Shown: positions 7,661 through 15,465, counted from the first letter of the stretch. The stretch: DNA of 20,282 bases from Pseudomonadota bacterium (GCA_023430685.1 JAEYZH010000178.1:1-20282); one strand, 5' to 3'. Numbers and translations: made by a program. Notes: generated by a model from the letters alone, not told the origin.

Positions 7661-8464
7661 TCATGGCGCGAGGCTGAAGTCGTCCGCATCCATCCAGGCA
7701 GGAAAACGCTCGCGATGCGTCGCGAGCCGGCGCGCGTCGAGTGCGACGGTCACGACCTGTTCGTGCGCGCCGAGTTCGACCAGCGCCTCGCCCGTGAAAT
7801 CCGCGACGACGCTGTCGCCCGCGTAGTGCAGCTCGTTGCCGTCGGTGCCGACGCGGTTGACGCCGGCGCAATAGCACCAGTTCTCGATCGCGCGCGCGCG
7901 CAGCAGCGTCCGCCACGGCGTGCGACGCGCGCTCGGCCAGTTCGCGACGTAGAGCAGCACGTCGTAGTCGAACGCCTGCGTCGCGCGGTCGTAGCGGTTG
8001 CGCGACCAGACCGGGAAGCGCAGGTCGTAGCAGACCAGCGGACAGATGCGCCAGCCTGCGAGTTCGACAATGAGCCTCGAGGTTCCACCCGCATAGCGCT
8101 CGTGTTCGCCGGCCATGCGGAACAGGTGCCGCTTGTCGTACTGCGCATGGCTGCCGTCGGGGCGCATCCAGACCAGGCGGTTCACGCAGCGCTCGCCTTC
8201 GCGCACGACGAGGCTGCCGGTCACGACCGCGTCGACGTCGGCCGCGAGTTCGCGCATCCAGCGCAGGCCTTCCCCGTCCATCGCCTCGGCATTGCCGAGC
8301 GTGTCGTTGGTGAAACCGGAAAGGAAGGTCTCGGGCAACACGACAAGGTCGGTCTGGCCGCGCAGAGGTTGCACGAGGCCGCCGTAGTAGGCGCGGTTGG
8401 CGGGCGCATCGTGCCAGCGCGTCGCGCCCTGGACGAGCGAGACGCGAAGATCGCGCGGCTCCAT
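7661..8464 (-). CDS. yafV: Omega-amidase of the nitrilase superfamily (YafV-like)
   Basis: A 267-residue carbon-nitrogen hydrolase with the family's Glu-Lys-Cys triad: Glu45 in VVLPETFLSGF, Lys111 in YDKRHLF, and Cys145 in PLVCYDLRFP. The length and the LPETF and CYDLRFPVWSRN signatures fit the YafV/NIT2 omega-amidase group, which hydrolyses 2-oxoglutaramate or 2-oxosuccinamate to the oxo acid and ammonia in the cytoplasm. Its ATG lies one base after the aminotransferase stop (TGA-G-ATG), so translation is probably coupled. The amidase pulls the glutamine-dependent transamination of keto-methylthiobutyrate forward by removing the oxoglutaramate. Its stop codon is only 8 bases from the last REP arm. 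Confidence 0.9.
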   Translation of the reverse strand: MEPRDLRVSLVQGATRWHDAPANRAYYGGLVQPLRGQTDLVVLPETFLSGFTNDTLGNAEAMDGEGLRWMRELAADVDAVVTGSLVVREGERCVNRLVWMRPDGSHAQYDKRHLFRMAGEHERYAGGTSRLIVELAGWRICPLVCYDLRFPVWSRNRYDRATQAFDYDVLLYVANWPSARRTPWRTLLRARAIENWCYCAGVNRVGTDGNELHYAGDSVVADFTGEALVELGAHEQVVTVALDARRLATHRERFPAWMDADDFSLAP

Positions 8465-8465
8465 C

Positions 8466-9614
8466 TCAGAGCACCTTGAGGCGCGCAGCCGCGGCCTGCA
8501 GCGTCTCGTCGCCCTTGGCGAAGCAGAAACGCACGAGGCGCTGGCCGGCCGGCGGCGATTCGTAGAACGCCGAGAGCGGGATCGCCGCGACGCCGCCTTC
8601 GCGCGCGAGCCATTCGCAGAACGCGAGGTCGTCGGCCTCGCTCATCGCCGAGTAGTCGGCCACCTGGAAGTAGCCGCCGTCCACCGGCAACAACCGGAAA
8701 CGCGAGCCTTCGAGCAGGTTGCGGAAATGGTCGCGCTTGGCCTGGTAGAACGCGGGCAGCCCGAGGTAGTGCTGCGGATCGGATTCGATCACTTCGGCCA
8801 GCGCCCATTGCGCGGGCGTGAACGTGCAGAACGTGAGGTACTGGTGCACCTTGCGGAACTCGGCCGACAGCGCGCGCGGCGCGATGCAGTAGCCGACCTT
8901 CCACCCGGTGCAGTGGTAGGTCTTGCCGAACGAGCTGACGACGAAGCTGCGCGCGGCCAGTTCCTCGTGCCTCAGCGCGCCCTGGTGGATCGCATCGTCG
9001 AACACGATGTGCTCGTAGACCTCGTCGGACAGCACCAGCAGGTCGTGCTCGCGCGCGAGCGCGGCGAGTTCGTCGAGGTCGGCCGCGTCGAACACCGAAC
9101 CGCAGGGATTGTGCGGCGTGTTGACCATGATCATCCGCGTGCGCGGCGTGACCGCGGCGCGGATGCGCTGCCAGTCCGGCGAGAAATCGCGCGGATCGAG
9201 CGGCACGTGCACCGCGCGCCCGCCGTTCAGTTCGATCGCGGGATCGTAGCTGTCGTAGCACGGATCGAGCACGATCACTTCGTCGCCGGTACGCACCACG
9301 GCTGCGATCGCGGCGAACAGCGCCTCGGTCGCGCCGGAAGTCACGGTGACCTCGGTGTCCGCATTGACGCGCCGGCCGTACAGCCGCTCGGTCTTGCGCG
9401 CGATCGCCTCGCGCAGCGCCGGAACGCCGGTCATCGGCGCGTACTGGTTCCTGCCCTCGGCCATCGCGCGCGCCAGCGCGTCGCGCAGCGCGGGCGGACC
9501 GTCGAAATCGGGGAAACCCTGCCCGAGGTTGATGGCCTTGTGCTCCATCGCGAGCTGGCTCATCACCGTGAAGATCGTCGTGCCGACTTTCGGCAATTTG
9601 CTTTCGATCTGCAT
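8466..9614 (-). CDS. ybdL: PLP-dependent methionine (glutamine) aminotransferase, YbdL/MtnE-like
   Basis: A 382-residue class I/II (fold type I) aminotransferase. The Schiff-base lysine is Lys231 in SSFGKTYHCTGWKVGY. Other PLP contacts are NTPHNPCG (Asn165-Gly172), SDEVYEH (Asp197) and the carboxylate-binding arginine in LVRFCFAKGD near the end. The N-terminal INLGQGFPDFDGP and NQYAPMTGVPALREAI are characteristic of the kynurenine/glutamine transaminase K and YbdL methionine aminotransferase group. The role is transamination of 4-methylthio-2-oxobutyrate to methionine, with glutamine as a likely donor, in methionine salvage. The omega-amidase partner directly downstream supports this. The upstream leader has no clear Shine-Dalgarno. 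The substrate among this group is inferred from the pairing. Confidence 0.9.
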   Translation of the reverse strand: MQIESKLPKVGTTIFTVMSQLAMEHKAINLGQGFPDFDGPPALRDALARAMAEGRNQYAPMTGVPALREAIARKTERLYGRRVNADTEVTVTSGATEALFAAIAAVVRTGDEVIVLDPCYDSYDPAIELNGGRAVHVPLDPRDFSPDWQRIRAAVTPRTRMIMVNTPHNPCGSVFDAADLDELAALAREHDLLVLSDEVYEHIVFDDAIHQGALRHEELAARSFVVSSFGKTYHCTGWKVGYCIAPRALSAEFRKVHQYLTFCTFTPAQWALAEVIESDPQHYLGLPAFYQAKRDHFRNLLEGSRFRLLPVDGGYFQVADYSAMSEADDLAFCEWLAREGGVAAIPLSAFYESPPAGQRLVRFCFAKGDETLQAAAARLKVL

Positions 9615-9656
9615 CGTGAGCGGTGCGTCTGGACGGCCAAATGGACCGGATCGGGC

Positions 9657-9662
9657 ATCCTA
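9657..9662 (-). promoter_or_regulatory. Probable -10 element TAGGAT for the aminotransferase-amidase operon
   Basis: On the minus strand GCTAGGATGCCC ends 43 bases before the aminotransferase ATG. Same element as before several other genes here. The -35 is not evident. Confidence 0.45.
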
Positions 9663-9802
9663 GCATGCTGACGCGCGGGTCTTGTTTCCCTGTCCCGGCC
9701 GCGATGTCGGGACAGCGCGCGCGCATCGGGAGTCCCACCGTCGCCTCCCCGCGTGATCGGCCCTCATCCCTGCGGGAACGACAGCAGGGAGGCAGTTTCG
9801 GT

Positions 9803-9868
9803 CTTGCGGGAGGGGTTTCAGCGCCGAGGGACGCGCGAGAAGCTCGGGACTGAAGTCCCTCCCACAAG
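9803..9868. repeat. Second REP-like inverted repeat, downstream of htpG
   Basis: Two arms face each other: CTTGCGGGAGGGGTTTCAG on the plus strand (from 9803) and CTTGTGGGAGGGACTTCAG on the minus strand (from 9868). The second arm contains its own perfect hairpin GGGACT-TC-AGTCCC; the first has lost it. The family differs from the one at 7268-7652. It lies in the 277-base gap after the htpG stop and may protect the htpG transcript end. The rest of the gap holds only the aminotransferase promoter. Confidence 0.7.
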
Positions 9869-9891
9869 CGACGAGAGCGCGGCCCGGTGTC

Positions 9892-11766
9892 CTACCTCGC
9901 GAGCACGATGCGATTCACCCTCGCGATGAATCCCGCCGGGTCCTCGAGCTGGTCGCCCGCCGCCAGCCGCGCTTCCTCGAGCAGCAGCAGCGCGAGGTCT
10001 TCCGCGCGCGCGGCGTCGGTTTCCGCGGCGAATGCCTGCACCAGCGCATGGGCGGGATTCACCTCGAGTGTCGGCGCGCTCGCAGGCACCTCGTGGCCGG
10101 CTTCGCGCAGCAGGCGTTGCATGTGCAACGCCATGTCGTATTCGCCGAGCACGACGCACGATGGTGATTCGGTGAGCCGGTGGCTCGCCTTGACCGCTGC
10201 GACGCGCGAACCGAGCACGTCGCCGAGTCGCGCGAGGATCGGGCCGGCGGCTTCCTCCGTCTGCTTCCTGCGCTCGGCCTCGTCGCCGTCGACGGGCTCG
10301 AGCTCGCCCTTGGCCGCGTTGCGCAGCTTCTTGCCGCCGTACTCGCCGAGGTAGCCCACCATCCATTCGTCGATGCGGTCGCTGAGCAGCAGCACCTCGA
10401 TGCCCTTGGCGCGCAGCGCCTCGATCTGCGGACTGCCCTTCGCGGCCGCATGCGAATCTGCGGTCACGTACCAGACAAGCTCCTGCCCGGCCTGCATGCG
10501 GCCGATGTAGTCGTCGAGCGAAACGTTCTTGCGCTCGTCGCCCGCGTGCGTCGATGCGAAGCGCAGCAGCTTCGCGATGCGCTCGCGATTGGCCGCATCC
10601 TCGGCCACGCCTTCCTTGAGCACGTTGCCGAAGGCAGCCGTGAACTGCAGGTACTTTTCCGGCTCGTCGCGAGCGACCTTCTCGAGCAGGTCGAGCGTGC
10701 GCTTGACGCAGGCGCTGCGGATCTGCGCGACGAGGCGGTTCTCCTGCAGGATCTCGCGGCTGACGTTGAGAGGGAGGTCGTCGGAGTCGACGACTCCGCG
10801 CACGAAACGCAGGTACGACGGCAGCAACTGCTCGCTCGCATCCATGATGAAGACGCGGCGGATGTAGAGCTTGAGCCCCTGGCGCTCGTCGCGGCCGCTG
10901 AACACCGCATCGAACGGCGGCTTCTGCGGCACGTACAGCAGCGAGGTGTAGCTCTGCGAACCCTCGACGCGGTTGTGCGACCACGCGAGTGCATCATTAA
11001 AATCGTGGCTGATCGACTTGTAGAACGCCTGGTACTCGGCATCCTCGATCTCGGCCTTCGGGCGCGTCCACAGCGCGGCCGCGTGGTTGACCGTTTCCCA
11101 CTCGTCCGTCGGCTTGCCGTCCTTCTGCAGCGGCATGCGGATCGGGAATGCGACGTGGTCGGAATAGCGCTTGACGAGGTCGCGCAGCTTCCACGCATCG
11201 AGGAACTCGTCCTCGCCGTCCTTGAGGTGCAGCGTCACGGTGGTGCCGCGACGCGGCAGCTCGATGGCCTGCAGGCTGTACTCGCCGCTGCCGCTCGATT
11301 CCCAGCGCACGCCTTCGCCCGCGCTCGCGCCGGCCCTGCGCGTTTCGAGCACGACCCTGTCGGCGACGATGAACGCGGAGTAGAAGCCGACGCCGAACTG
11401 TCCGATCAGCTGCGTGTCCCTGCGCGCATCGCCCGACAGCGATTCGAGGAAGCGGCGCGTGCCCGAACGCGCGATCGTGCCGACGTTCTCGATCACCTCC
11501 TCGCGCGACATGCCGATGCCGTTGTCGCGGATCGTCAGCGTGCGCGCTTCGCGGTCGAACGCGATCTCGATGCGCAACTCGGCATCGTCGGCGACCAGCA
11601 ACGCATCGGACAGCGACGCGAAGCGCAGTTTGTCGCAGGCATCGGACGCGTTCGACACGAGTTCGCGCAGGAAGATCTCCTTGTGCGAATAGAGCGAATG
11701 CGTGACGAGGTGCAGTACCTGGGCGACCTCGGCTTCGAAGGCGCGGGTCTCGGTGGCAGCGGTCAT
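9892..11766 (-). CDS. htpG: Molecular chaperone HtpG (bacterial Hsp90)
   Basis: A 624-residue protein, the same length as E. coli HtpG. The N-terminal GHKL ATPase carries the catalytic Glu35 in IFLRELVSNASDA, DNGIGM (81-86), GTIARSGTRRFLESL and the glycine lid QFGVGFYSAF. The middle domain contains the conserved LPLNVSREILQ and the catalytic-loop arginine context. The C-terminal dimerisation domain is complete. It folds and remodels client proteins in the cytosol as an ATP-driven dimer. The start at 11766 is set by GGAGGG 6 bases upstream, rejecting an in-frame start 30 bases earlier. A sigma-32-like promoter precedes it. The stop is TAG. It is separated from both neighbours and is likely monocistronic. 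Confidence 0.98.
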   Translation of the reverse strand: MTAATETRAFEAEVAQVLHLVTHSLYSHKEIFLRELVSNASDACDKLRFASLSDALLVADDAELRIEIAFDREARTLTIRDNGIGMSREEVIENVGTIARSGTRRFLESLSGDARRDTQLIGQFGVGFYSAFIVADRVVLETRRAGASAGEGVRWESSGSGEYSLQAIELPRRGTTVTLHLKDGEDEFLDAWKLRDLVKRYSDHVAFPIRMPLQKDGKPTDEWETVNHAAALWTRPKAEIEDAEYQAFYKSISHDFNDALAWSHNRVEGSQSYTSLLYVPQKPPFDAVFSGRDERQGLKLYIRRVFIMDASEQLLPSYLRFVRGVVDSDDLPLNVSREILQENRLVAQIRSACVKRTLDLLEKVARDEPEKYLQFTAAFGNVLKEGVAEDAANRERIAKLLRFASTHAGDERKNVSLDDYIGRMQAGQELVWYVTADSHAAAKGSPQIEALRAKGIEVLLLSDRIDEWMVGYLGEYGGKKLRNAAKGELEPVDGDEAERRKQTEEAAGPILARLGDVLGSRVAAVKASHRLTESPSCVVLGEYDMALHMQRLLREAGHEVPASAPTLEVNPAHALVQAFAAETDAARAEDLALLLLEEARLAAGDQLEDPAGFIARVNRIVLAR

Positions 11767-11782
11767 GGATATCCCTCCGGAA

Positions 11783-11794
11783 GCGATGCATCGC
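11783..11794. repeat. 12-bp perfect palindrome in the htpG leader
   Basis: GCGATGCATCGC is a perfect dyad between the putative -10 and the htpG ribosome binding site. It could be an operator or a leader hairpin, or chance. Confidence 0.35.
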
Positions 11795-11823
11795 ATCTGG
11801 TGGCGAGCTCACGGTGCTTCAAG
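11795..11823 (-). promoter_or_regulatory. htpG: Possible sigma-32 heat-shock promoter of htpG
   Basis: On the minus strand CTTGAA (11823-11818) matches the sigma-32 -35 consensus exactly. Fifteen bases later comes CACCAGAT (11802-11795), a partial match to CCCCATNT. It ends about 29 bases before the htpG ATG. In E. coli htpG is a sigma-32 gene. The -10 is only a fair match. Confidence 0.4.
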
Positions 11824-11889
11824 ATGGAGGCGACCGGTTCGGTCCGGCGCTGGCACGCGGCCCCTGCGCGGCGGCGGAAACGCGGCGCA

Positions 11890-11925
11890 CAAAAAAAAAG
11901 AACGGCCGTCGTTTCCGACGGCCGT
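11890..11925 (-). terminator. Rho-independent terminator of the rpsP-rimM-trmD-rplS operon
   Basis: On the minus strand a 10-bp perfect stem ACGGCCGTCG / CGACGGCCGT closes a GAAA loop and is followed by C and a run of T (11900-11890). It lies about 53 bases after the rplS stop. Confidence 0.95.
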
Positions 11926-11978
11926 CCTGACGAGGAGCACAGACGCGACTCGATGCTCCAAGGCGAATGACTGGGAAG

Positions 11979-12341
11979 TCAGCTCTTCCTGGCGCTGGCG
12001 CCGAGGTCTTCCTTGATGCGGGCAGCCTTGCCTTCGAGGCCGCGCAGGTAATAGAGCTTGGCGCCACGCACCTTGCCGCGGCGCTTGAGCACCACCGACT
12101 CGATCGACGGGCTGTGCGACTGGAACACGCGCTCGACGCCGGTGCCATGCGAGATCTTGCGCACGGTGAACGCCGAGTTGAGGCCCGCGTTCTTGCGCGC
12201 GATGACCACGCCTTCGTAGGCCTGCACGCGCTCGCGGTTGCCTTCCTTGACCTTCACGTTGACGATCACGGTGTCGCCCGGGCTGAACTCGGGCAGCGTA
12301 CGCGTCATCTGCTCGGCTTCGAATTGCTGGATCAGGTTCAT
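11979..12341 (-). CDS. rplS: 50S ribosomal protein L19
   Basis: A 120-residue protein that follows the L19 pattern throughout: an N-terminal helix NLIQQFEAEQM, then PEFSPGDTVIVNVKVKEG, QAYEGVVIARKN, SAFTVRKISHGTGVERVF, the SHSPSIESVVLKRRGKVR segment, and KLYYLRGLEGKAARIKE. L19 sits at the interface of the 30S and 50S subunits. The ATG at 12341 aligns with the usual L19 start; a TTG at 12353 would add four residues and is unnecessary. It is the last gene of the four-gene operon, 27 bases after trmD, with a terminator behind it. The short C-terminal extension GASARKS is slightly longer than in E. coli. Confidence 0.98.
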   Translation of the reverse strand: MNLIQQFEAEQMTRTLPEFSPGDTVIVNVKVKEGNRERVQAYEGVVIARKNAGLNSAFTVRKISHGTGVERVFQSHSPSIESVVLKRRGKVRGAKLYYLRGLEGKAARIKEDLGASARKS

Positions 12342-12368
12342 CGCATTCACCAAATAAGTCTGATTCGT

Positions 12369-13145
12369 TCAGGCGCCGGACTCGTGGTCCGGCATCGTTG
12401 CTTGCGCATGCTCGCGCTGGAATTCGTCCAGCAACGCGCGGGTCTTCTTGTCCAGCCCGGCCTGCTCGAGCAGGTCGGGGCGTCGCAACCAGGTCCGCCC
12501 CAGCGACTGCTTCAGGCGCCAGCGCGCGATCGCAGCATGGTCACCCGACACCAGTACCGCCGGCACGTCGCCCCACTCGTGATGCTCGGGACGCGTGTAG
12601 TGCGGACAGTCGAGCAGGCCGTTCGAGAACGAATCCTGTTCGGCCGATGCCGCGTCGTTCAATACGCCTTCCTGCAACCTGCCGACCGCGTCGATCAGGA
12701 TCGCCGCCGCCAGTTCGCCGCCGGAGAGCACGTAGTCGCCGACGGAAATCTCCTCGTCGACCGCGTGCTCCAGGAACCGTTCGTCCACGCCCTCGTAGCG
12801 ACCGCTCAGCAGGATCAATCGATCGCGCCGCGCGAGTTCCACCACCCTGGCCTGGTCGAGCCGCGCTCCCTGCGGGCTCAGGTAGATCACTTTCGCCTGC
12901 GTGCCGCCCTCGGCCGCTGCTCGCGCGCTGTCGAGCGCGCGGCGCAGCGGGTCGATCATCATCACCATGCCGGGACCGCCGCCGTAGCAACGGTCGTCGG
13001 CCGAACGGTAGTTGTCGGTCGCGAAATCGCGCGGATTCCAGGTTGCGACCTGCAGCAACCCGCGTTCGCGCGCGCGCCCGACTACACCGATCCGCGCGCA
13101 CGATTCGATGAAATCCGGAAACAGCGTGATGACGTCCAACCGCAT
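12369..13145 (-). CDS. trmD: tRNA (guanine-N1-)-methyltransferase TrmD
   Basis: A 258-residue SPOUT methyltransferase that makes m1G37 next to the anticodon of tRNAs with G36, preventing +1 frameshifts. The N-terminus MRLDVITLFPDFI is typical. GGGPGM (55-60) precedes the trefoil knot that binds S-adenosylmethionine: LLSGRYEGVDER (112-123) and SVGDYVLSGGE (134-144). Asp and Arg residues of the RPEHHEWGDVPAVLVSGDH region belong to the linker and tRNA-binding C-terminal domain. It starts 4 bases after the rimM stop and is followed by rplS, the classical order. Confidence 0.98.
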   Translation of the reverse strand: MRLDVITLFPDFIESCARIGVVGRARERGLLQVATWNPRDFATDNYRSADDRCYGGGPGMVMMIDPLRRALDSARAAAEGGTQAKVIYLSPQGARLDQARVVELARRDRLILLSGRYEGVDERFLEHAVDEEISVGDYVLSGGELAAAILIDAVGRLQEGVLNDAASAEQDSFSNGLLDCPHYTRPEHHEWGDVPAVLVSGDHAAIARWRLKQSLGRTWLRRPDLLEQAGLDKKTRALLDEFQREHAQATMPDHESGA

Positions 13146-13149
13146 CGCG

Positions 13150-13662
13150 CTAGAACTCCGGATCCCAGTCGACCGTGACGCGGCCTGCTTCCAGATCCAC
13201 TTCCGTCACGAACTGCCCGACCAGGAACGGGATCAGGCGTTCGCGGTCCGCATTCCTGACCACCAGCACGTCGTTCGCGCCGGTCGCCAGCAGGTGCGAC
13301 ACGGTTCCGAGCGATACGCCCTCGACCGTGATGACCTCGAGTCCTTCGAGATCGGACCAGTAGTACTCGCCGGGCGCGGGCATCGGCAACGCCGAGCGGG
13401 CGACCCAGATTTCGCTGCCGACCAGCGCGGCGGCCGCATCGCGGTCCGTCACGCCGGGCAGTTCCGCGACGATGCCCTTGCCCTGGGCCCGTCCGCGACA
13501 TCCTTCGAGCGTCGACTCACCGGAGGTGGAGCGCATCCGCCACGGCTGGTAGCGGAAGATCTGCATCCTCGGCTCGGTGTACGACTCGAGCTTCAGCTCG
13601 CCACGTACGCCGTGCAGGCCGACGATCTTGCCGAGCAGGACGAATTTCTCCGGCCCGCCCAC
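13150..13662 (-). CDS. rimM: 16S rRNA processing protein RimM
   Basis: A 170-residue protein with the RimM N-terminal barrel (VLLGKIVGLHGVRGELKLES, with the GLHGVRGE signature) and a C-terminal PRC-barrel (YYWSDLEGLEV, DVLVVRN, LIPFLVGQFVTEVDLE). It binds S19 and helps mature the 30S head. The start codon is GTG at 13662, 4 bases after the rpsP stop, so the frame is probably read by coupling to rpsP. The stop is TAG and trmD follows after 4 bases. The upstream Shine-Dalgarno is weak. Confidence 0.96.
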   Translation of the reverse strand: MGGPEKFVLLGKIVGLHGVRGELKLESYTEPRMQIFRYQPWRMRSTSGESTLEGCRGRAQGKGIVAELPGVTDRDAAAALVGSEIWVARSALPMPAPGEYYWSDLEGLEVITVEGVSLGTVSHLLATGANDVLVVRNADRERLIPFLVGQFVTEVDLEAGRVTVDWDPEF

Positions 13663-13666
13663 GCGA

Positions 13667-13918
13667 TCACGCTGCCTGCTTGCTCGCTTCCTTGAACAGC
13701 GAACGCACCTTCTCGGTCATCTGCGCGCCCTTCTCGACCCAGGCCTTCACCTTGGCGGTGTCGAGCTGGAGGCGCACGTCCTTGCCGGCCGCGATCGGAT
13801 TGAAATAGCCGAGGCGCTCGATGCTGCGGCCGTCGCGCGCATTGCGCACGTCGGTCACGATGATGTGGTAGAACGGCCGCTTCTTGGCACCGCCACGCGA
13901 AAGGCGAATCTTGACCAT
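13667..13918 (-). CDS. rpsP: 30S ribosomal protein S16
   Basis: An 83-residue protein matching S16 along its length: MVKIRLSRGGAKKRPFYHI, VTDVRNARDGRSIERLGYFNP, and the C-terminal helix region VKAWVEKGAQMTEKVRSLF. S16 is needed for 30S assembly. It is the first gene of the operon. The leader of about 70 bases between the -10 element and the ATG can form a GCCGG-TGCTT-CCGGC hairpin. The Shine-Dalgarno is weak. Confidence 0.98.
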   Translation of the reverse strand: MVKIRLSRGGAKKRPFYHIIVTDVRNARDGRSIERLGYFNPIAAGKDVRLQLDTAKVKAWVEKGAQMTEKVRSLFKEASKQAA

Positions 13919-13993
13919 TGCAAGTCTCTGAAATATCAGGAAGTTCTACGGCGGGCGTGCCGGAAGCACCGGCCTTCCCCGAGGGAGCCGCGC

Positions 13994-13999
13994 ATTCTA
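13994..13999 (-). promoter_or_regulatory. Probable -10 element TAGAAT for the rpsP operon
   Basis: On the minus strand GCTAGAATGCGC ends 76 bases before rpsP. A T-rich stretch containing TTTATT lies about 16 bases upstream and might serve as a poor -35, although it is also the ffh terminator tract. Confidence 0.5.
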
Positions 14000-14012
14000 G
14001 CGGAACTGCAGG

Positions 14013-14037
14013 AAAAATAAACCCCTGCGAGGGCTTA
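14013..14037 (-). terminator. Short Rho-independent terminator after ffh
   Basis: On the minus strand TAAGCCCTCGCAGGGGTTTA is an imperfect palindrome (stem CCCT/AGGG with CGC loop, flanked by AA/TT) followed by a T-rich tract ATTTTT. It lies 16 bases after the ffh stop and abuts the rpsP promoter, so ffh and rpsP appear to be separate units. Confidence 0.7.
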
Positions 14038-14053
14038 GGCGGTCGCGCCGGGC

Positions 14054-15430
14054 TCAGCGCGGCGGCATGAAGCCGCCGCCACCCATGCCCTTCATCGCAC
14101 CCGACATCTGGCGCATCAGGCCCTTGAGGCCGCCGCTGCCGAGCTTGGACATCATCTTTTCCATCTGCTGGTACTGCTTGAGCAGGCGGTTCACGTCGGC
14201 CGGCTGGGTGCCCGATCCGCGTGCGATGCGCGCGCGACGCGAGCCGTTGAGCAGGTCTGGGTGGCGCCGTTCCTTCTTGGTCATCGAGCCGATGATCGCG
14301 ATCATGCGGTGGACCTCGCGATCGTTGACCTTGGACTTGACCTGGTCCGGCAGGTTCGAAACGCCGGGCAGCTTGTCGATCAGGGACGCCATGCCGCCCA
14401 TGTTGACCATCTGCTCGAGCTGGTCCTTCATGTCGTTGAGGTCGAAGCGCTTGCCCTTGATGACCTTTTCGGCGAGCTTGCGCTGCTTCTCCTGGTCGAC
14501 GCCCTGCTCGACCTGCTCGACCAGCGACAGCACGTCGCCCATGCCGAGGATGCGCTGCGCGAGGCGGTCGGGATGGAACGGCTCGAGCCCGTCGGGCTTC
14601 TCGCTGACGCCGATGAACTTGATCGGGCGGCCGGTCACGTAGCGCACCGACAGCGCAGCGCCGCCACGCGCGTCGCCGTCGGTCTTGGTCAGCACGACGC
14701 CGGTCAGTGGCAGCGCTTCGGAAAACGCCTTGGCGGTGTTCGCCGCGTCCTGCCCCGTCATGGAGTCGACGACGAACAGCGTCTCGACCGGATCGAGCGC
14801 CGCGTGCAGCGCCTTGATCTCGGCCATCATTTCCTGGTCGACGTGCAGGCGACCCGCGGTATCGACGATCAGCACGTCGGCGAAGTTCTTCCTCGCCGCG
14901 TCCAGCGCGGACTTCGCGATCGCGACCGGATCCTGCCCGCCCTCCGACGGATGGAACAGCACGTCGACCTGCGCCGCGAGCGTGCGCAGCTGTTCGATCG
15001 CGGCGGGACGGTAGACGTCGCAACTCACCACCATCACCTTCTTCTTGCGACGATCCTTGAGGTGGCGCGCGAGCTTGGCGACCGTGGTGGTCTTGCCGGC
15101 GCCCTGCAGGCCGGCCATCAGCACGACCGCGGGCGGCGCGGCCGCGAGGTTGAGGTCGGTATTCGCGGTACCCATCAACGTGGTCAACTCGTCGCGCACG
15201 ACCTTCACGAGCGTCTGGCCCGGCGTCAGGCTGCGCAGGACCTCCTGCCCGAGCGCCTTCACCTGCACGCGCTGCACGAGCGCCTGCACGACCGGCAGCG
15301 CGACATCGGCCTCGAGCAGCGCGATGCGCACCTCGCGCAGCGCTTCGCGGATGTTCGCCTCCGTCAACCGACCCTTGCCGCGCAGGCGTTGGACCGTGGT
15401 GGAAAGACGTTGGCTCAGGGATTCGAACAT
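14054..15430 (-). CDS. ffh: Signal recognition particle protein Ffh (SRP54)
   Basis: A 458-residue SRP GTPase. The N domain (ANIREALREVRIALLEADV) is followed by the G domain with GLQGAGKTT (107-115), DTAGR (190-194), and TKTDGDARGG (248-257). The M domain (about 325-440) holds the methionine-rich signal-sequence groove and the RNA-binding helix-turn-helix around SRRARIARGSGT. The tail MKGMGGGGFMPPR is typical. With 4.5S RNA it delivers nascent inner-membrane proteins to FtsY. The leader is C-rich and has no Shine-Dalgarno. The gene is divergent from ypjD and upstream of the rpsP operon, as in E. coli. Confidence 0.98.
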   Translation of the reverse strand: MFESLSQRLSTTVQRLRGKGRLTEANIREALREVRIALLEADVALPVVQALVQRVQVKALGQEVLRSLTPGQTLVKVVRDELTTLMGTANTDLNLAAAPPAVVLMAGLQGAGKTTTVAKLARHLKDRRKKKVMVVSCDVYRPAAIEQLRTLAAQVDVLFHPSEGGQDPVAIAKSALDAARKNFADVLIVDTAGRLHVDQEMMAEIKALHAALDPVETLFVVDSMTGQDAANTAKAFSEALPLTGVVLTKTDGDARGGAALSVRYVTGRPIKFIGVSEKPDGLEPFHPDRLAQRILGMGDVLSLVEQVEQGVDQEKQRKLAEKVIKGKRFDLNDMKDQLEQMVNMGGMASLIDKLPGVSNLPDQVKSKVNDREVHRMIAIIGSMTKKERRHPDLLNGSRRARIARGSGTQPADVNRLLKQYQQMEKMMSKLGSGGLKGLMRQMSGAMKGMGGGGFMPPR

Positions 15431-15459
15431 GGGGGCGTCGGGGTGCGGGGAAGCGCACG

Positions 15460-15465
15460 ATTATA
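15460..15465 (-). promoter_or_regulatory. ffh: Probable -10 element TATAAT for ffh
   Basis: On the minus strand CGCTATAATCGTGC contains a perfect consensus -10 ending 30 bases before the ffh ATG. The -35 is not evident. Confidence 0.55.

Noticed and set aside
7282..7677. 131-residue open frame across the repeat array
   Set aside because: It is made of the translated repeat unit (AHPVRDRGNPGTRARTVS type) and lacks any independent coding sign. Such frames are artefacts of the REP sequence.
11824..11889. A second gene or promoter between the operon terminator and htpG
   Set aside because: Only a short GC-rich stretch; no open frame with coding signs and no convincing -10.
10180..11970. 596-residue plus-strand frame opposite htpG
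   Set aside because: Mirror of htpG codons in a GC-rich genome; no motif and no ribosome binding site.
12342..12353. TTG start for rplS
   Set aside because: The ATG at 12341 aligns with the known L19 N-terminus.
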